Below are positions 1 to 11,651 of a stretch of 64,000 nt of DNA, in pieces. A model generated the notes under the pieces. That model was not told where the DNA came from. It did no database searches and saw only the letters and a list, made by a program, of their open reading frames with translations. A program made the translations under genes and the position numbers. Each line of letters opens with the position of its first letter. Position 1 is the first letter of the stretch. Origin of the DNA: Doryteuthis pealeii (taxonomy: Eukaryota > Mollusca > Cephalopoda > Myopsida > Loliginidae); contig CM042156.1 in NCBI GenBank assembly GCA_023376005.1, positions 44,682,117-44,746,116 of the forward strand. Direction: 5' to 3'.

Positions 1-453
1 TAGTACATCTTTTGTTATGAGAACGTCCATGCCTCTTACAGTATCCTATTTTCTTGAATTCTCAGGCAAGGTCCAGGTGTTTTCTCATTTTTCCACTTAT
101 TATTTCCCTGACATTCTAAAGATTATATAACCTTTTATTTTACTGAACTGACCACGCTTTCTTTTTTATGGGAAATTTAAGAATGTTTATTCATTTGTAC
201 TGACTTTTTTTTCTCAGAGAGTGGTCTGATTTGAGTAAAAAATAAATGAAAATAAAAAAACGCATCGTCATTATTTTTGTCTAACAAGTAATTCAACTTT
301 TGAAAATCATTTCGCCTTTATTATTATTATTTATATGATGCAACATATCCGCTCTATTATTCTGTTTGTTTTGATGTGTATATGTTCTGTTTTGTTTTGT
401 TTTGTTTTGTTTTGTTTTTATTATATAAAAACCTACGTTAGTTATTTGTAGGT
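1..453. other. AT-rich intergenic sequence, no gene seen
   Basis: I see no coding potential here. The only structured part is a short TTTTG pentanucleotide run at about 388-418. Confidence 0.6.
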
Positions 454-479
454 TTGTTTATTTTTCAACTTTTTAAACA

Positions 480-542
480 TTTTCTTTCTTTCTGTTTTAT
501 TCAGTCTTTATTTAATTCATTTATTCTTTCTTGCTCCTGTTT

Positions 543-573
<31 letters not shown>

Positions 574-1010
574 GTTATACCCAGGCTTTATTTAATTCAT
601 TCATTCTTTCTACTGTGGTCTTTCTTTCTTTCTTTCTTTCTTTTATATTATTTCTTTCTTCTATATTCTTCCTTTCCTTCTGTTATATCCAGTCTTTATT
701 TAATTCATTCATTCATTCTTTCTTGTTCCTGTTTTCTTTCTTTCTTTCTTTCTGTTATATCAAGGCTTTAATTCATTCATTCATTCTTTCTACTGTCGTC
801 TTTATTTATTTATTTATTTTATATTATTTCTTTCTTTTATATCCTTCCTTTCTTTCTGTTATATCCAGTCTTTATTTAATTCATTCATTCATTCTTTCTT
901 TTTTCTATATTCTTTCTTTGCTTCTTTCTTCCTTCTTTTTTTTCTGTTATATGCATTCTTTTTCTTCTATATTCTTTTTCTTCTTTCTTTCCTATATTCT
1001 TCTTTCTCAC
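480..1010. repeat. CTTT-rich tandem repeat with higher-order structure
   Basis: The tract is polypyrimidine, with CTTT runs separated by a recurring module that starts TCTGTTATAYCCAG and continues CTTTATTTAATTCATTCATTC. Modules start near 499, 571, 679, 751, 856 and 944. Two variants alternate: one continues TTGYTCCTG, the other CTACTGTSGTC. Like modules therefore recur about every 180 bp. Long open frames across the tract are Phe/Ser/Leu-rich artefacts of the repeat. Confidence 0.8.
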
Positions 1011-1059
1011 TTTATATAAGAAATGTGGCTATGGCATGAAGAATGGCTTTGTAATGAAG

Positions 1060-1360
1060 GTTTCTATGCCATTAAACAAAGAAACCAAACCAATCTTCTA
1101 CATTCTTTTTTATTCTTATTTTATGTTACTTCTTCGTTGTAATAGGCTGAATTATATTTATTTCATTTTTAGATCTGTGTGTTTTCGACCTTTCATCATG
1201 TTGATGATTGAAAATGGGTTACATATATCGTTTCTTCTTACGATATAAATATAGGAACAATTCACGATGAAGTGATAACAAGGATATTTTATTGGCTAAA
1301 CAAATTTAATAATAGAGAATATGTATGTGTGTATGAATGTATGTATGTATGTATGTAGAC
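1060..1360. repeat. Dispersed repeat copy followed by a GTAT run
   Basis: Sequence 1073-1210 is clearly the same as 4960-5090: both carry AAACAAAGAAACCAAA, then a T-rich stretch, then TTTTTAGATCTGTG. A (GTAT)n tract lies at 1321-1357. No gene is seen. Confidence 0.6.
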
Positions 1361-1699
1361 GCCAACATTAAATCTAGTTATTACCAACACTTTTTCACAC
1401 CAGAAAAACAAGACAACTTGGTTTTATCTTCAATCTAAACATGGTCATATACTTGATTATATAATATGTAGACGTGGTGATCTAAGAAACTTTTGCAAGG
1501 TTAGAGTGATGTGCGGTGCATACTGTGACACTGATCACATGATGGGCTAAACTAAAGATGTCCATTCACTGTAAGAGCCGTTTCTGGGGATTCAAGATGC
1601 CTAGGCGGATTGATGTCTCAAGATTTGAGTCGATTGATGAGCAAATGTTACTTTTACAGTGGTGAGATCCGGCTGCATGACCCAACGTATTTTTGTGCT

Positions 1700-1800
1700 C
1701 GGTAAAGAACCAGATATAGTGGTTGAATTGATACAGTTCTAAGTGACAATCATCTGTAGGTTGCAGGTTCAATTCTGGCCAAGAGCAATGATTGAAATAT
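1700..1800 (+). repeat. tRNA-derived SINE fragment (family S7)
   Basis: A B-box-like GGTTCAATTCTGG follows the stretch TACAGTTCTAAGTGACA. The same arrangement is found in S7 copies at 46766-46985 and 61540-61720. The 3' part is not recognisable. About 350 bp on either side shows no gene. Confidence 0.5.
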
Positions 1801-2049
1801 CCATTCGTCAGAGACTCTCTCAAATCTGCTTTTGATCGAGTGGATTTTTTCAGGTTGTGATTGGGAGAGAGTAAAAGATATTATATATAAAAAGGGAGTT
1901 GAGATTCTTGGACTGAGAGTTCCCAGACATCGAGATTGGTTTGCTGATAACACCAGTGAAATAAACCTTCTAATTGAATAAAAGAGTAAAGCCATTTGAG
2001 ACTCCTTAACTCTTCATCTGCTAATAGGTCAGCTTTTGCTACTCACTTC

Positions 2050-4560
2050 TCATTTGTGAAAAGTAAGTTCAGTGCCGCGTGCGCCAAATAAAAAATAAAT
2101 GGTAGTCTGATATCTCGAAAGAGATACAGACAGATTATAATAAGGACATCAAGGTGTCTTATGCTCTGCTTCGTCAGGCATATGGTCCAAACAATTTCTA
2201 CAATTACATCACCCCTAGAAAAGGATGGAACCACCTTATTGAAAACTTCAGATGGAATTATGTGCCGTTGGCATGAACATTTTCGAGATCTCTTTCATAA
2301 TCCTCCCAATGTGGATGTTGCTGCAATAGATAGTATCCCTCAGCGGACTCTTCAGCTAGAACTTAACATGGAACCGACTCTTGCAGAAATGATTGCTTCT
2401 ATAAAACAGATCAACTCAAACAAAGCTCCAGGACTAGATGACATTCTTCTTGAGTTTTTGAAACAGGGTGGTATGAATATCCATTGTGCGGTCCACTCTT
2501 TGGTGATGTCTATATGGAGGGGTGACCAGGTTTCTCAAGACTGGATAGATGCCATTTTGATTATTTTACACAAAGGAAAGGGTAAGAAATCGGACTGTGG
2601 TAATTACCATGGTATCTCACTGCTGGACTTTTGGAAAAGTTTTTGCGTGACTCTTGTTTAACCGACTGGATAAGTATATATGTTGTGATGTCCTTCCTTA
2701 ATCCAAATCTGGCTTCAGAGGTGGAAGAGGGACTGTAGACATGATTTTTCTGCTAGACAGCTTTTAGAAAAATGTATTGAACAGCATGTGCCACTTTGTC
2801 AGGTTTTGTTGACTTAACTAAGGCCTTTGACTCAGTGAATCGTGAGGATCTCTGGAATGTGCTCGGAAGATTTGGCTGTGCACCTACTTTTGTTGAAAAG
2901 TTCAAGCAGCTACATCGTTGTGCAAAGGGCTGTGTTAATTTTAATGGTCAGCTGTTTGATGAACTTACCATTATAATGGAGTGAAGCAGGGCGATATACC
3001 AGCATATTGTTCTCCTTTACCTTAGGGTGTTACTATGATATGCCTTCCATGACTGTTATACGGTGTCTATATTAGATTCCGAACAACTGGAAAAGTTTTT
3101 AACTTGAGAAAACCCCAAGCCAGAACCCTTGTTAGAAATGGATTTGTCAGGGAATTTTTATATGCCGAATGATGACCTGGTTGCACATTTTCCGGAGAAA
3201 TGCAGTCGGTCATGGACTGCTTTACTAATGCTTGTACCTGCTTTGGTCTGACAGCATTAAGAAAAGCAAAGTCATGTACACTCCGGTTATGGTGATCCTT
3301 ACGTGGAACCTGACATTTTTGTCTATGGGAAGCATCTTTGAAGTTGTTCAGGAGTTTGTCTACCTTGGTAGTGACGGTTCTCTTGATGCGGAAATCAAAC
3401 AGAGAATAAGCAGGGCATCTGGGTTCTTTGGTAAGCTAGAAGACAGGGTCTGGTCCGATGGTGATCTAACTTTTGCAACTAAAGTGTCTGTGTATCAAGC
3501 AGGTGTGTTGTCATCCTTGCTCTATGCTTCTGAAACCTCGACGTTGTATCAATTTCATATGAGGCAGCTTGAAAGATTCCATCAACACTGTTTTAGACAT
3601 ATCCTTGGTCTGAAGTGGGAAAGCCATGTTCCAGATACAGCTATCTTAACCAAAGCCAAAACAACTAGCATTGCTGCAATTGTGATGATGAATCAGACGC
3701 GTTGGGGGGGGGATCAACTGGTTCGGTTTGATGACTCTAGACTACCAAAACAGCTTTTTTATGGTGAGCTCCTTTTTGGCAAAAGACCACAACACAATAA
3801 AAAAAAACGGTTTCGTGATAGTGTGAAGGAGTGTCTAGTGTGCTTTGGTATTCCTGTCGATAATTAGGAGTTCCTGACATCTGATCGTGGTCAATGGAGG
3901 GCTGCGATATAACAGGGGTGCAGAACTGTTTGAAGCTGCAAGGGTGGACCGAGCAAAACTCAGGAGAGCGTGCCGATAATGAGAAACTCTGCCAGCCAAT
4001 ACTGGTGATGTGTGGATCTGTTAGGAGTGTGACCGGGCCCTATTGTCAAAGGAGGGCTTGGTCAATCACATGAAATCACATGAGAGCTACCCGACTGCAA
4101 TTGTTGTCTCTTCCATGCCACACTCTAAGACCCAGCATGATCCCCAACATGAGAACAATGATAAGTATACAACACCTGTCGACGCAGTCAACACCAGTCG
4201 TTATGTGTGCCAGATATGTTCAAGGATATGCAGGACTTTGGCGGGATTAAAAAGTCAGGAACGATCCCACAAACGGACAATGCATGAAGGAGTGGCAGTC
4301 GTCTGACAAGACGTTGCGATCACTATGTATGTGTGCATGTATGTCTTATGCAATCTGTAACAAAGTCAGCTTCCGGTCTTAAGGTGGTGCATAGGCATCA
4401 AATTTTATCATTTGATCCATCCAATCCAGTGGGAAGGGCGTCCTTCCTATGTTATATTTGCATCAAACTTTGTGGATCTGCAGCGGGATTGATGAGTTAT
4501 TTGAAGGCTCATAAGAGGAAAGGTTCTGGTCGTGGGGTTATAAGATTGTGAGGGACGGAA
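2050..4560 (+). pseudogene. Decayed LINE (non-LTR retrotransposon) reverse transcriptase
   Basis: Pieces of one LINE ORF2 lie in successive frames. 2161-2661 has NKAPGLDD and KGKGKKSDCGNYHGISLL, typical RT fingers motifs. 2796-2984 starts with FVDLTKAFDSVN (RT motif A) and runs to GVKQGD (motif B). Near 3160 a YADD-like motif is broken by an insertion. 3232-3867 is the post-RT region (FVYLGSDGSLDAEIKQRIS through LPKQLFYGELLFGKRP). 4020-4551 encodes three C2H2-like fingers: one around CDRALLSKEGLVNHMKSH, then CQICSRIC...H and CYICIKLC...H. Stops and frameshifts separate the pieces, so it is inactive. The endonuclease part is missing. The clade is not assigned. Confidence 0.85.
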
Positions 4561-4959
4561 GTGATCTGTAAAGATTATGCTATTGCTCTATGTGCCCATG
4601 ACAGAAGATACAAAGAAGAGCTTATACATATATGTATAAAATAAATGTCCTAATATGAAAATAGTCTATTATATGTAAATTCTTGAGTCTGCTGGTAAAA
4701 GAGTAGAATATAAACATTTACATGTTTAGGCATGTTTTCGTGCACTATGCAACATAAGAATACCGAGGAGGGCATAAAGCCCCCACCCTCTGTCTCGTAG
4801 ACAGGAGATGCAACAGGTACTTTGTCCTCTGCGATAGAGGGTGAAAGAAAATTTAACCGGTCCTTCTGGTAGACATGGGGAGATAATTGTCTCGCGTGTC
4901 TCCTAACGTCAAATAGATGAACCGTCGCGAGTAAGGCATGCAATCCTTACACCAGTAAA
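4561..4959. other. Unannotated sequence after the LINE relic
   Basis: Possible LINE 3' UTR and flanking DNA. A 97-codon open frame on the minus strand (4650-4943) has no recognisable features and I treat it as chance. Confidence 0.4.
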
Positions 4960-5665
4960 CAAAGAAACCAAATCAATCTTCTACCTTCTTTTTTATTCTT
5001 ATTTTATGTTACCTCCTCGTTATAGTAGACTGAAATTATTTCAATTTTATTTTTAGATCTGTGTTTTCGACTTTTCTCCCTTAGTAAACCCATTTCTATT
5101 TTATTTTGACTTCTGGGTGTTTTCGACATTTCATTCTTTGTGATCCCATGTCTATTTCAGTTTTAGATCTGTGAGCTTTCGATCTTTGAACATAATTGAT
5201 CCCATATCTATTTTATTTTTAGATCTGTGTGTTTTCAATACTTCATCTTAAGTGACCCATTTCTATTCTATTTTTAGATCTGTATGTTTTCAACCTTTTA
5301 TTATAGTGCCCATTATTTTAGATCTGTATGTTTTCAACCTTTTATTATTAGTGACCCCCATTTCTATTCTATCAATTTATTAGTGACCCCATTTCTATTC
5401 TATTTTTAGAGTATGTCAACCTTTATTATATGACCCCATTTCTATTCTATTTTTAGATCTGTATGTTTTCAACCTTTTATTACTAGTGACCCATTTCTAT
5501 TCATTTTTAGATCTGTATGTTTTCAACCTTTATGACCCATTTCTATTCTATTTTTAGATCTGTATGTTTTCAACCTTTATTATTAGTGACCCCATTTCTA
5601 TTCTATTTTTAGATCTGTATGTTTTCAACCTTTTATTATTAGTGACCCCATTTCTATTTAAGATG
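4960..5665. repeat. ~62-bp minisatellite array
   Basis: About eleven tandem units contain TTTTTAGATCTGTATG, then TTTTCAACCTTTTATTA and GTGACCCCATTTCTATTC. The first units are diverged and start from a sequence shared with 1073-1210; the later units are nearly identical. Internal deletions give some short units (5340-5420). Confidence 0.85.
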
Positions 5666-5995
5666 TTTGAGAATCAGTATTTTCTTTTCCGGTTTTATTC
5701 GTAAACAGATCAGAGCAATGTGAAATTTCATTGTCCCAAGTTTCTTAATCCTTGGCTCTCTAGAAGGGAGTAGGGGCTTAGGGTTGGATTTACAAGGGGG
5801 CAATTAATCCGGGTCCCCTACCAGAGGAACACTCTGACTTCCTTTATAGAACCTGTAATAATTATAAAATTAGTTTTATTATTGAAAATATAATGGTGAT
5901 TTACTGCAAGCTTGAAATAATTATATCACTTTGTCGTATTACACAAACTGAAAAATGTAGTAAAGGTTATTCTTATAGTCAATCGTTGATTGCCG
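5666..5995. other. Intergenic sequence, nothing recognised
   Basis: No repeat or gene recognised. Confidence 0.4.
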
Positions 5996-6290
5996 TTTAT
6001 TGATTTTATCGACATATCAACCTATCGGGGGTTATGTCATGCCTAACGGTTAGGAAGTAATATAAGCTGTGTATTTATATTTATACTTTTGTAGCAATTT
6101 GTTTTATCAATGTGTTAGCACCATTTGGGGTCGTTGTATGGTATTGATTAGGTTCATGTCTATATTCTATGGTATAATTTTATTTCCGTCAAAAAAGGAC
6201 AGAATGTCTTCCATGTTGACATTTTCAAATAGATCTTTCATATTGTTTGCATTAAAATAACGGTTTCTGATGTGAGTAAAAAAGTCAATA
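5996..6290 (-). repeat. LINE 3' fragment, RNase H-distal end
   Basis: On the minus strand the sequence parallels the longer copy at 16180-16900 and still shows the terminal EIKLYH motif. It is interrupted by stops. This is a short 3' end of the same LINE family. Confidence 0.6.
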
Positions 6291-6299
6291 TAATTTAGA

Positions 6300-6615
6300 A
6301 AATTTTCGTGGCTGAGGGTCTACATGTCCTGGGTATGACGTTAAACTTTAACTGATGGTAAAGTTCTAGTTCTTGAGGGTTGGGGAATGTGGAGCACCCC
6401 TTCATCACCATTGCTCTCACGTTCACTCAGACCCGGAATGGTAGTATATGCTAGGGTCCCATCTATGGGTTAAATAAAAAAATGTGTTTACAAAAAAATT
6501 TGAGTTGAAAAATTTTCTTCCAAACTATCGCTACGAATCTTTCAAAACTTTGCCCGCATTAAATGACCAACCGTGGTTGTTATGCCGTTAAATAAAACAA
6601 ACAAAAAAAAATAAA
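6300..6615 (+). repeat. R600 element, partial, opposite orientation to the others
   Basis: Reads CTACATGTCCTGGGTATGAC, then GGGGAATGTGGAGCACCCC, then GTTATGCCGTTAAATAAAAC and an A/C-rich tail. This is the tail half of the ~597-bp R600 family. All other copies in the window lie on the minus strand. Confidence 0.75.
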
Positions 6616-7015
6616 AAAACAATCAAATATTTTTTCAGAACCTAACTTATTTTTTCTTTTAATAAATTAATTTTACTTGAATTTTTTTCTCGTGTACTTA
6701 ATCTTATCTATATCTTAAGACAACTTAAAAAGTTTCTTCGGGTCCGCCAAGTGTCTTCGGGCCCGTCTGGCTCTGGTGATGGTGTTAGGTCGGTATTATA
6801 ATTAACTTAAAAGACTCCAGACACACACAGATGGGAGTTTGATTTTTTTAAAACTTTTCTGTCAGAAATCTGTTGTCTAATTGGCAAAATAATTTTTGAA
6901 AAGTGCTATCTTTAGATATTTTCAGTTAGCGAAATTCTATGATAAGACAGAAGGGAGAAAAATGCAATTTCTAATTAAAAGAGAAAGAAAAGGATTTAGT
7001 GGCCGCCAAAAAGCG

Positions 7016-7265
7016 GCAGGGGGGTCCACGTGGTGTAGTGGATAACGTAGTGGACTGCGTCACCGTAGTGAACGAGTTCGAACTCCAGACACGCTATTAC
7101 ATTCACTTTCGGACTAATACTCTTGGAAAAAGTATGAACCCTCATTCCCCAGCTATGGATTGAATAGTACCAGTACCAGTACCAGCACTGTTCTTCTAAA
7201 AGAATGTCTTCCGTATTAAATAACCCACGTTGGTTTATATGCCATTAAATAAAGAAAGCAAACCA
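7016..7265 (+). repeat. tRNA-derived SINE (family S4)
   Basis: A-box-like GTGGTGTAGTGGATAACG and B-box-like GAGTTCGAACTCC lie about 40 bp apart, as in a tRNA head. The body has ATTCACTTTCGGACTAATAC and the tail TATGCCATTAAATAAAGAAA. Relatives lie near 27700 (minus), 36062 and 61150. Confidence 0.75.
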
Positions 7266-7320
7266 CGAAAAGTAAGATTCGATGGCGTTGAAAAACAATT
7301 AAATTTTTAAAAGCCTCCGT

Positions 7321-7322
7321 TA

Positions 7323-7380
<58 letters not shown>
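7321..7380. repeat. AT dinucleotide microsatellite
   Basis: Nearly pure (AT)n of about 50 bp, directly next to the hammerhead-like motif at 7405-7462. Confidence 0.9.
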
Positions 7381-7382
<2 letters not shown>

Positions 7383-7404
7383 AAAAACAAGTATTCCGAT
7401 TGGG

Positions 7405-7462
7405 ATAATTTAATATCGATGTTTAAACATTTCGGTTACATTGAACCTTCATCAGGATGTCT
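7405..7462 (-). ncRNA. Hammerhead ribozyme-like motif (HHR-3)
   Basis: On the minus strand CUGAUGA (7455-7449) is followed by A, a GGUU/AACC stem II with loop CAAUGU, and GAAA (7433-7430). Stem III is AUGU/ACAU with loop UUAA. The cleavage base is C at 7418. Stem I is short: three pairs, 7456-7458 with 7417-7415. All core bases are present, but an extra A lies between the core and stem II. Penelope-like elements and retrozymes are known to carry type I hammerheads; activity here is not shown. Confidence 0.5.
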
Positions 7463-7638
7463 CTTGGGGTGAAGAAAATGATGGATGTTTTTATATGTGA
7501 CAGGAGATGAAAATCTTTTTAGTTATGTAACTGTATTTGATCAGCGTTTTGTTTTGAAAGGCAAGTGTAAGGTGTCATGACGCGTGACGCCACTCGAAGA
7601 TATTATGGACTGATTATTTTTAAGAGAACATAGGGAAA

Positions 7639-7894
7639 CAAAGTGGGAATGATAACTAAATAATAATTAAATGCCTGGTATTTAGTAATTATTTAACATA
7701 TTTAACTAGAAGGAGATATATAATAATAATGTGGTTATTACGACAGATTTTTGAAGCCTGTGCAATCTTCGCATTTGCCCTCTTAATAATCGACATGGTT
7801 TTTTTCAATATATCTCCGTTTTAGCTAAAATATGTTAAACAATTACAAATCCAGGCTTCATTTAATTATTTATTTAGTTATCATTCCCACTTTG
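7639..7894. mobile_element. TIR element, about 256 bp with ~85-bp inverted repeats
   Basis: The left end CAAAGTGGGAATGATAACTA is matched in inverse at the right end (TAGTTATCATTCCCACTTTG). Imperfect complementarity continues through the GGAGATATAT / ATATATCTCC stretches. The centre (7730-7800) is unique and non-coding. This is a MITE-like non-autonomous DNA transposon; the target duplication is not clear. Confidence 0.7.
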
Positions 7895-8016
7895 AATAAT
7901 ACCTGAGCTCTCTCTAATTTATAAAATCTTGTATTTGCACCTACTAAACATGCAAATATTATACAGTGAGATTTTGAAGATCCCATGTAGAATCATCCCT
8001 TACAACCAGTTTTGGG

Positions 8017-8083
8017 ATACCTTAATATATATAATATATATATATATATATTATATTATTATATTATATATATATATATATGA
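8017..8083. repeat. AT-rich microsatellite
   Basis: Mixed (TA)n/(ATT)n tract. Confidence 0.85.
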
Positions 8084-8104
8084 GATAAATGGAAAGGAAA
8101 TGTA

Positions 8105-8352
8105 TGGTTAAAAATTATTTTTTGAAGTTCTTGGACCAAGAGTTTGTCCTTGTATACATTGTATCCTATTTAGTATTATTTTAAATACAAAATAGAATAA
8201 AATAATAATTGTAGAGAAACATAAAATTTAAGTATACAAAAAGCGATCTTCTTCAGGGTAAGATATTTTGATATCGAAATATCTTGCTCTGAAGAAGACC
8301 GCTTTTTTGTATACTTAAATTTTATGTTTCTCTATCATTATTATTTCATTAT
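8105..8352. mobile_element. Palindromic element P5, partial copy
   Basis: Inverted arms AACATAAAATTTAAGTATAC and GTATACTTAAATTTTATGTT flank a centre with GAAGAAGAYCGC on both strands. A fuller copy is at 15640-16045. The outer right arm is missing here. Confidence 0.75.
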
Positions 8353-8794
8353 GATTTTTTCTCTTTTATTAATCTCCTCCTAAAAAGAATAAGCTACAAA
8401 AACGAATAAAGTAAAAACATGCCTATAAGAGCAATATTATAACTTATTTACCACTTTTTCACTTCAGAACTAATGCATCCATACGAACGAATAGACAAAG
8501 CGCTTTTTTTTAAATGTTAACAAGATCTAATTCTCTACGGAATTATCTTTAAAAATGTAAAAATTATTCGACTTCACCTTCATCGAGTGAGTCATTTTTT
8601 TAAAAAATTTGTTTGTTGTATGACAGCAAAACAATTAAAAGAAAAAAATTGTAATTTTGAGGAAAAATGTCTTTTTAAAATAACCTAATCTTTATTGCTT
8701 TAAATAGCGACTTTTTAAAAAGTTAAAATCCAATAATTTGCCGATTTGGGGAAATTCTTTAAAAACGGTGCTTTAGCGGGTGAGTGTTTTTGTA

Positions 8795-8930
8795 CATTCC
8801 TACTAGATAGCCACCCATCTCAGAACTGAGCTGGTTCATCACTGTTTAACTTTGGTGATCTAATAGGAACCAGTAACTCGACAGAAAGTCGAATCTGTTT
8901 TGGTAAATAAAGCATGATACGCCATTATGG
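8795..8930 (-). repeat. 5S rRNA-like sequence (5S-derived SINE or 5S pseudogene)
   Basis: The minus strand reads GATCACCAAAGTTAAACAG, then GATGAACC, then TCTGAGATGGGTGGCTA. This parallels 5S box A, the intermediate element and box C. The upstream half is poorly conserved and the motif is followed by non-5S sequence. That fits a 5S-derived SINE head better than a working 5S gene. Confidence 0.55.
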
Positions 8931-9179
8931 AGATCCAACTGGAATAAACTATGTTTTACGTGGAGCGTGTAAGGGAGGCAACTCTAGATAAACTAACGAC
9001 AGTTTTTTTAAGAAAATAAAAACGTAAAAAAATCACGATACATTTGAAAAACTTCTATATCAATTCTTTAAAAAATGTTGTGAACTCTCACTTTTCTGAT
9101 ACGAAACTCCTATTACAAAAGTATGTCTACTATCGTTACAAGAGTTTCAAAAGCATTATATATTTTTCTACATTTTATT

Positions 9180-9183
9180 GACA

Positions 9184-9223
<40 letters not shown>

Positions 9224-9378
9224 AATGGAATGAATGAGTAACCTACTCTGAGTTCATCGATAGCTTCAGGTTATTTTAAATTAATCGAGTTTAACCTCTG
9301 TGATATTCTCTTCCAACGATCTTTCTTTCAATGATGACCCACCGGTAAAATTCTGCAGATAATAATTACTATAAAATA

Positions 9379-9415
<37 letters not shown>
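9180..9415. repeat. Two AT microsatellites
   Basis: (AT)n tracts at 9188-9220 and 9380-9412; the sequence between them has no feature. Confidence 0.85.
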
Positions 9416-11270
9416 ACGTGCGCGTATTCGTTGGGTATGACGAACACACTGACGCATCAATGAAATTTTAAAAAGGCGGAAATGCGAGAGATTCCGAGTA
9501 AAACAAAATATAAAAATAAATAAGCACAAGGGATGGGGGATTTTCCTTCTTAGCTTCGATAAGTGGGCGAGAGAACGGTATGGAACACGTACGTCAGATA
9601 ACAAAAGACAGACAAGGCCTCATTGATAAAATCAACATTTATTTACAAAATACAGGTAAGAATAAGTGGGCAAAAACAATCAATCAACAATAAAAGAAAA
9701 CATATGCACACAGTAAGGGACCTTAGATAAGCATTTGCTATATCAAGAATATAGGTGAGCAATCAAACAGAACATTTAACACTTAGATACTTTCAAAATG
9801 TGTGTGTAAAACAAGAGTTTTTTAACTCACTGAAACACCATAGTCGATACAAATGTAGGAATCTCTCTCAAATATATTTTCTCCGTTTCTTTTTATATTT
9901 TACATTCAGTCTCTTTTCTTTCTCATATGCACTGAGTGTATCAAAGTTTTTAAGTTAGTCCAACAAAATGAATAAGTTCAAATGTTATAAAAGTCTTCTT
10001 TCCTTTTCACAAGTATCCTTTCTTTCTTTTCTTTTTATTTCTTTTCTCAAGTGTTCACTTTCAAAAAATGTTTTTCTTCTCTTCAGCTATTCTCACAATT
10101 GTCGAATATCCAAAGTTTATTTTCATCGCTTCTTTTAGCGATGTTAAAATCTGTGGGAGTGAGGCGAATCGCGTCTATTCATAATGAGACGGTTCCCTGT
10201 TTTGTGCTGGTTCCTCTCTCTTTGGCGCGAAATCTGACATTCGGTCGTCATAGCAACCATCTAGTCGTTGTCATCGAAGGCGTGAACTCGGAGTTCACGA
10301 GTACTTTTCAATTGTGGGCCAAGCTAAGAAGTCAAGAAAAGATATACAGATTTCCTGTTCTGTCGTTATTATATATTTTTAAGAATTTAAGTTAATATAT
10401 TTTAAGAACATTCAGTTTTATTTCAGTGTTCAATAATTTAAAATGCTTTCTTTTAATTAGTTATTAATTTCAAGTTTACTATTTATGAAAGGAATATAAA
10501 GAAAATAAAGAAAAAGCAACTTACCTTTTGAAATAAAGTCTTCCTTCAATGAATGAATTAGAGTAACTTGTGAAATGCGTTAAAATCGTTCACAACTCAC
10601 AAGGTAAAACCCCTTTTTAGAAAGGGAGATAATTTGGCCCGTTTTGTCCTCCATACTTGAAATTGACGATTTTTTTTTAATTCTTTGAAAATATACAGCA
10701 CGTTATAGCGCATTTTTTAAACTTAGATTTTTTTTTTTCAAAGATAAAATTCAGGACTATTTTTTGTTAAATTTACCAGTTAGTCCCGGATGCTGAAAGA
10801 CATGTAAAATTGACCTTGAAATTTTTAAGGTAGTAAAAAACTCAGTTTAACTTGGATAGAACAATATTTTTTTGCATCAATTTAAAGAAAAATATTTTTT
10901 TTAATACTACGAAAAAGAAAAATATGCTACATTATTTATTTTTTGAGTTTTAAGCAAATAACTTTTGAATTTTAAAATCACTTTTTTAGGGTATTGAATT
11001 TTTTTTTTTTTTTTTTTTTTTACATATTCTTCAGGATATGATCTTTCAAGAAATGTAAAAATTAGGGACCGGGATTTTTTTTCTTCAAATGATAAAAAAA
11101 AATTTTTTTCAAGTTTCTTTAATAAAATAAACTAATCGTTATAAAATTAAGTCGTGGGAAAATAATTTGGCGAAAATTTCATTAAAATTGGACAATTCCC
11201 TAATTTTTGGTAATTGTTTTAAAATTAAGAAATTTAAAAAAATATTACCTCCCTTGGCAATTTTTGAGCC
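9416..11270. other. Unrecognised AT-rich region
   Basis: Open frames of 67 aa (9755-9958) and 114 aa (10051-10395) occur. The second has a somewhat balanced composition (SVGVRRIASIHNETVPCF around residue 35), but I recognise no domain and see no splice signals that extend it. Possibly an old retroelement UTR. Confidence 0.35.
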
Positions 11271-11274
11271 ATCC

Positions 11275-11290
11275 TATATATATGTATATA

Positions 11291-11323
<33 letters not shown>

Positions 11324-11335
11324 ATGTGTGTGTTG
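11275..11335. repeat. TA/TATG microsatellite
   Basis: (TA)n passes into (TATG)n and TGTG. Confidence 0.85.
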
Positions 11336-11651
11336 TGTTTATTTGCTAATTTATTTATTTGAATATTTTTTTAAATTTTAGCCATATCTAATCTTATTAA
11401 TGTAACAGTTTGCCAAAACACACTGATCTGATATTTTCTTTAACTATTAAGAGCATACAGCACACATTTGGAAATAAATAAGTATTCCCCAAAGAGACTT
11501 GAACTTGAATCCCACACCCCAGCCCCCATGGGATTGACGTCTATTATCTTTTTTCCCTCCTCACTCAGAATATGCATCAAATTATATTATGTAAAATATG
11601 TAAAATTAAAAAAAAAAACAATTTTACAAAATTGTAATTATTCTAACATAT

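Noticed and set aside
454..1019. Long plus-strand open frames rich in Phe, Ser and Leu
   Set aside because: They are translations of the CTTT repeat; no codon bias, start context or splice sites.
10051..10395. 114-aa plus-strand frame as a gene
   Set aside because: No recognisable domain, no upstream or downstream exons and AT-rich surroundings; kept only as unrecognised.
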